From contig DATGKR010000060.1 in assembly GCA_035294565.1 (NCBI GenBank), positions 1-7,170 on the forward strand: a DNA stretch of 7,170 bases, given 5' to 3'. A program made the translations under genes and the position numbers. Below the pieces are notes generated by a model that was not told the DNA's origin, did not search any database, and saw only the letters and a program-made list of their open reading frames with translations. Of the stretch, positions 5,746 to 7,170 are shown piece after piece (positions within the stretch are counted from its first letter, which is position 1; the number at the start of each line of letters is the position of its first letter). This DNA comes from DATGKR01 sp035294565. GTDB taxonomy: Bacteria > Actinomycetota > Acidimicrobiia > Acidimicrobiales > Palsa-688.

Positions 5746-6322
5746 GCACCCTCTCCACGAAGGCGTCGAGGGCCGCTCGCGCCTCCTCGCCGCCGTCGAA
5801 CCCTCGCCACGTCCTGCGCAGCAGGCCGACCAGCTCGTAGCAGGCGTCGACCGGGACGACGAAGCACTCTTCGCCGGCGATCAGCGCCGCTTCGACGTCG
5901 GGCTGCATCCCGGCCAGCCCCGGGGTGGACGCGGCGAGCTCCTCCCAAGCCCCCATCGGCAGCATCGACTCGGTCGCCCCAACCGGGCCGGGGTAGAACG
6001 CCGACGCCTCCCCAGTCGCCGACGACACCATGACGAACGCCACGCCCACGGGTATCTCCAGGGAGGCCGACAGCGTCTCGCCCACCGTGAACGGGCCAGC
6101 CCAGCGGTCGGGCACCAGCCGGTAGCGCAGGCCCGCCCCGGGGTGCTCGAAGAGCAGGGCGCAGGCTCGGCAGGCGCAGCGCAGCGACCGGGCCTGCACG
6201 TCGACGAGGTGGCGGTGGCCGGGTCCGACCGGCTCGGCGCACAGGTCGCAGCGCTCCTCCGAGCCGGCGTGGGCGGGGCGGCTGCGGCGGATCCGCTCCA
6301 GGGAGGCGAGAGCCTGGGTCAC
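5732..6322 (-). CDS. Five-cysteine DUF5947-like hydrogenase-operon protein
   Basis: This 196-residue protein resembles, from memory, DUF5947, which travels with DUF6084 in actinobacterial hydrogenase clusters. The clearest feature is a cysteine-rich N-terminal module: CDLC (Cys25, Cys28), GHRHLVDV (His36, His38), then CACRAC (Cys49, Cys51, Cys54). It looks like a zinc-ribbon or rubredoxin-like metal site. The rest is conserved but undefined: LRYRLVPDRW (65-74), LEIPVGVAFVMVSS (88-101), AFYPGPVGATESMLPMGAWEEL (108-129), then PDVEAALI and a helical end. No export signal or membrane segment is visible. The GTG at 6322 overlaps the previous stop by 4 nt (GTGA) and has no clear Shine-Dalgarno, implying translational coupling. 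The frame continues upstream to 6751, but that stretch is low-complexity Arg/Gly/Pro and antiphase to a real gene. A metal-binding assembly factor or electron carrier is inferred. Confidence 0.85.
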   Translation of the reverse strand: MTQALASLERIRRSRPAHAGSEERCDLCAEPVGPGHRHLVDVQARSLRCACRACALLFEHPGAGLRYRLVPDRWAGPFTVGETLSASLEIPVGVAFVMVSSATGEASAFYPGPVGATESMLPMGAWEELAASTPGLAGMQPDVEAALIAGEECFVVPVDACYELVGLLRRTWRGFDGGEEARAALDAFVERVRARA

Positions 6323-6834
6323 GGCACGGGCGAAACGTTGTTGCGGAGCCCCCGGAACGCGACGGGCTGCCCCGTATCGGGGCAGTCGACCACCACGCTC
6401 AGGGCGTCGGGGGCGGCGGCGTCGACCGCGTCGCGCACGACTTTTTCCACCTGCTCCCGGTGGGCGGCGCGGCCCGGGGCGAGGAGCAACCGGATCTGCA
6501 CCCGACCCTCCTCCTCGTCGGCCTCCACCACCCGGGCGTCGTCCACGCCGAGCAGCGACGGCAGGGCGTCGAGCGCCTGCTGCACCCGCTGGCGCAGGCC
6601 GCTGGGGTGCAGGCCGTGGAGCATCAAAAGGGCGCCGACCAGCTCGTCGCCGGCGACCCGCTCGAGCAGATCGGAGCCGCCGGCGTCGAGGATGCGGGCG
6701 AGGCCCTCCCCGTAGAGGTCGGTGACGACGCGCACCAACTCCTCCGCCCACTCCCGGGCCTCGGGCTCGGCGAGCCCGCCGAGCTGGTCGAGCAGGCGGT
6801 CGATGCGCTCGCCGGAAGCCTCTAGCCCGGGCAC
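6319..6834 (-). CDS. NifU-like hydrogenase-associated protein lacking the CxxC cluster motif
   Basis: This 171-residue protein matches the N-terminal and NifU-like part of hydrogenase-cluster proteins of the HhyE/HucE type. Residues 8-60 are helical (RIDRLLDQLGGL, then AEELVRVVTDLYGEGLARIL). Next comes DELVGALLMLHGLHPSGLRQRVQQALDAL (63-91), typical of this family, and a NifU C-terminal-like strand/helix module (92-150). Family members normally carry CxxC in the loop before the last helix. Here that loop reads APGRAAHREQV (119-129) with no cysteine; the only Cys is 151, at the end of the module. The Rieske-type domain that often follows in these proteins is also absent. The GTG at 6834 lies 1 nt after the large-subunit stop, with GAGGG at 6840-6844. 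The end overlaps the next gene by 4 nt. It may be structural rather than an electron carrier. Confidence 0.82.
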   Translation of the reverse strand: MPGLEASGERIDRLLDQLGGLAEPEAREWAEELVRVVTDLYGEGLARILDAGGSDLLERVAGDELVGALLMLHGLHPSGLRQRVQQALDALPSLLGVDDARVVEADEEEGRVQIRLLLAPGRAAHREQVEKVVRDAVDAAAPDALSVVVDCPDTGQPVAFRGLRNNVSPVP

Positions 6835-6835
6835 G

Positions 6836-7170
6836 CTAGCCCTCGTCGAGGGTGGCCACCCCCGTCGGCGAGTGCACCTTCTCGATCACCTTCCCCCCGC
6901 CGAGGTACATGTGCACCCCGCAGGGCAGGCAAGGGTCGAAGCTGCGGACCGAGCGCATCACGTCGATCCCCTTGAAGTGCTCGCGGTCGTTCTCCTCGAA
7001 GATGGGCGTGCCCTGCACGGCGTCCTCGTACGGACCTGGCGTACCGTAGCTGTCGCGGGGGTTGGCGTTCCACGGGGTCGGCGGGTAGGGGTGGTAGTTG
7101 GCGATCTTGCCGCCCCGGATGACCATGTGGTGCGACAGGACCCCGCGCACCGCCTCGGTGAAGCCGCAGC
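6836..7170 (-). CDS. hhyL: [NiFe]-hydrogenase large subunit, C-terminal end (group 1h-like; truncated by window edge)
   Basis: About 110 C-terminal residues are visible; the frame is open to the right edge, so the real start lies beyond 7170. They include CGFTEAVRGVLSHH, the conserved NYHPYPPTPWNANPRD block and VRSFDPCLPCGVH. In that last motif the two cysteines bind the active-site nickel and iron and the His marks the protease cut. After it, 24 residues (MYLGGGKVIEKVHSPTGVAT and LDEG) form the tail removed during maturation. The DPCLPCGVH version and the neighbouring genes fit group 1h actinobacterial high-affinity uptake hydrogenases, which oxidise trace H2 and feed electrons to the respiratory chain; the group is inferred because the first cysteine motif is not in view. 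A GTG at 7150 is internal, not a start. The TAG stop lies 1 nt before the next gene. Confidence 0.93.
   Translation of the reverse strand, partial: CGFTEAVRGVLSHHMVIRGGKIANYHPYPPTPWNANPRDSYGTPGPYEDAVQGTPIFEENDREHFKGIDVMRSVRSFDPCLPCGVHMYLGGGKVIEKVHSPTGVATLDEG
6911..6937 (-). other. Active-site L2 motif and protease cleavage point of the large subunit
   Basis: These 27 bases encode DPCLPCGVH. The two cysteines are the C-terminal pair of [NiFe] ligands. The family's maturation proteases cut after the His (or the equivalent Arg), so the mature protein should end at the codon 6913-6911 and the 24 residues encoded by 6910-6839 should be released. The cut position is inferred from other hydrogenases. 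Confidence 0.85.

Noticed and set aside
7150..7170. GTG at 7150 as the start of a small separate gene
   Set aside because: The codons upstream (CGFTEA) are in frame and match hydrogenase large-subunit sequence, so the gene continues past the window edge.

Overview
The window is very GC-rich and gene-dense, with many GTG starts and 4-nt start/stop overlaps. The best fit is a high-GC actinobacterial chromosome; the genus cannot be told. Two convergent blocks meet near position 900. The left end (2-889, + strand) is the C-terminal half of an MFS transporter of the phosphate:H+ symporter (PHS) type. Everything else (910-7170, - strand) is one tightly packed hydrogenase operon read right to left. 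No stretch over 300 bases lacks a gene, and no tRNA, rRNA, CRISPR array or insertion sequence was seen.

Operon order, in the direction of transcription: C-terminal end of a [NiFe]-hydrogenase large subunit (enters from beyond 7170), a NifU-like protein without its cysteine pair, a five-cysteine protein (DUF5947-like), a DUF6084-like protein, an unrecognised 415-aa protein, a hydrogenase maturation protease, a 34-aa membrane microprotein, a leaderless YceI-family protein, then hypA, hypC and hypD. Junctions are overlaps of 4 to 23 nt or gaps of 1 to 2 nt, so the whole block is probably one mRNA with translational coupling.

The large-subunit C terminus (DPCLPCGVH followed by a 24-residue tail) and the accessory genes resemble the group 1h (actinobacterial, high-affinity) uptake hydrogenases that oxidise trace atmospheric H2. 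HypC and HypD build and carry the Fe(CN)2CO unit, HypA helps insert nickel, and the protease removes the tail after His. The genes between the large subunit and the protease are the least understood part and hold the main novelty: a NifU-like domain that appears unable to bind a cluster, a Cys-rich protein, two further uncharacterised proteins and a microprotein that is easy to miss. hypB, hypE, hypF and the small subunit are not in this window.

Several long open frames here extend far upstream of the real starts. Starts were set by family N termini, Shine-Dalgarno sites and stop/start overlaps.
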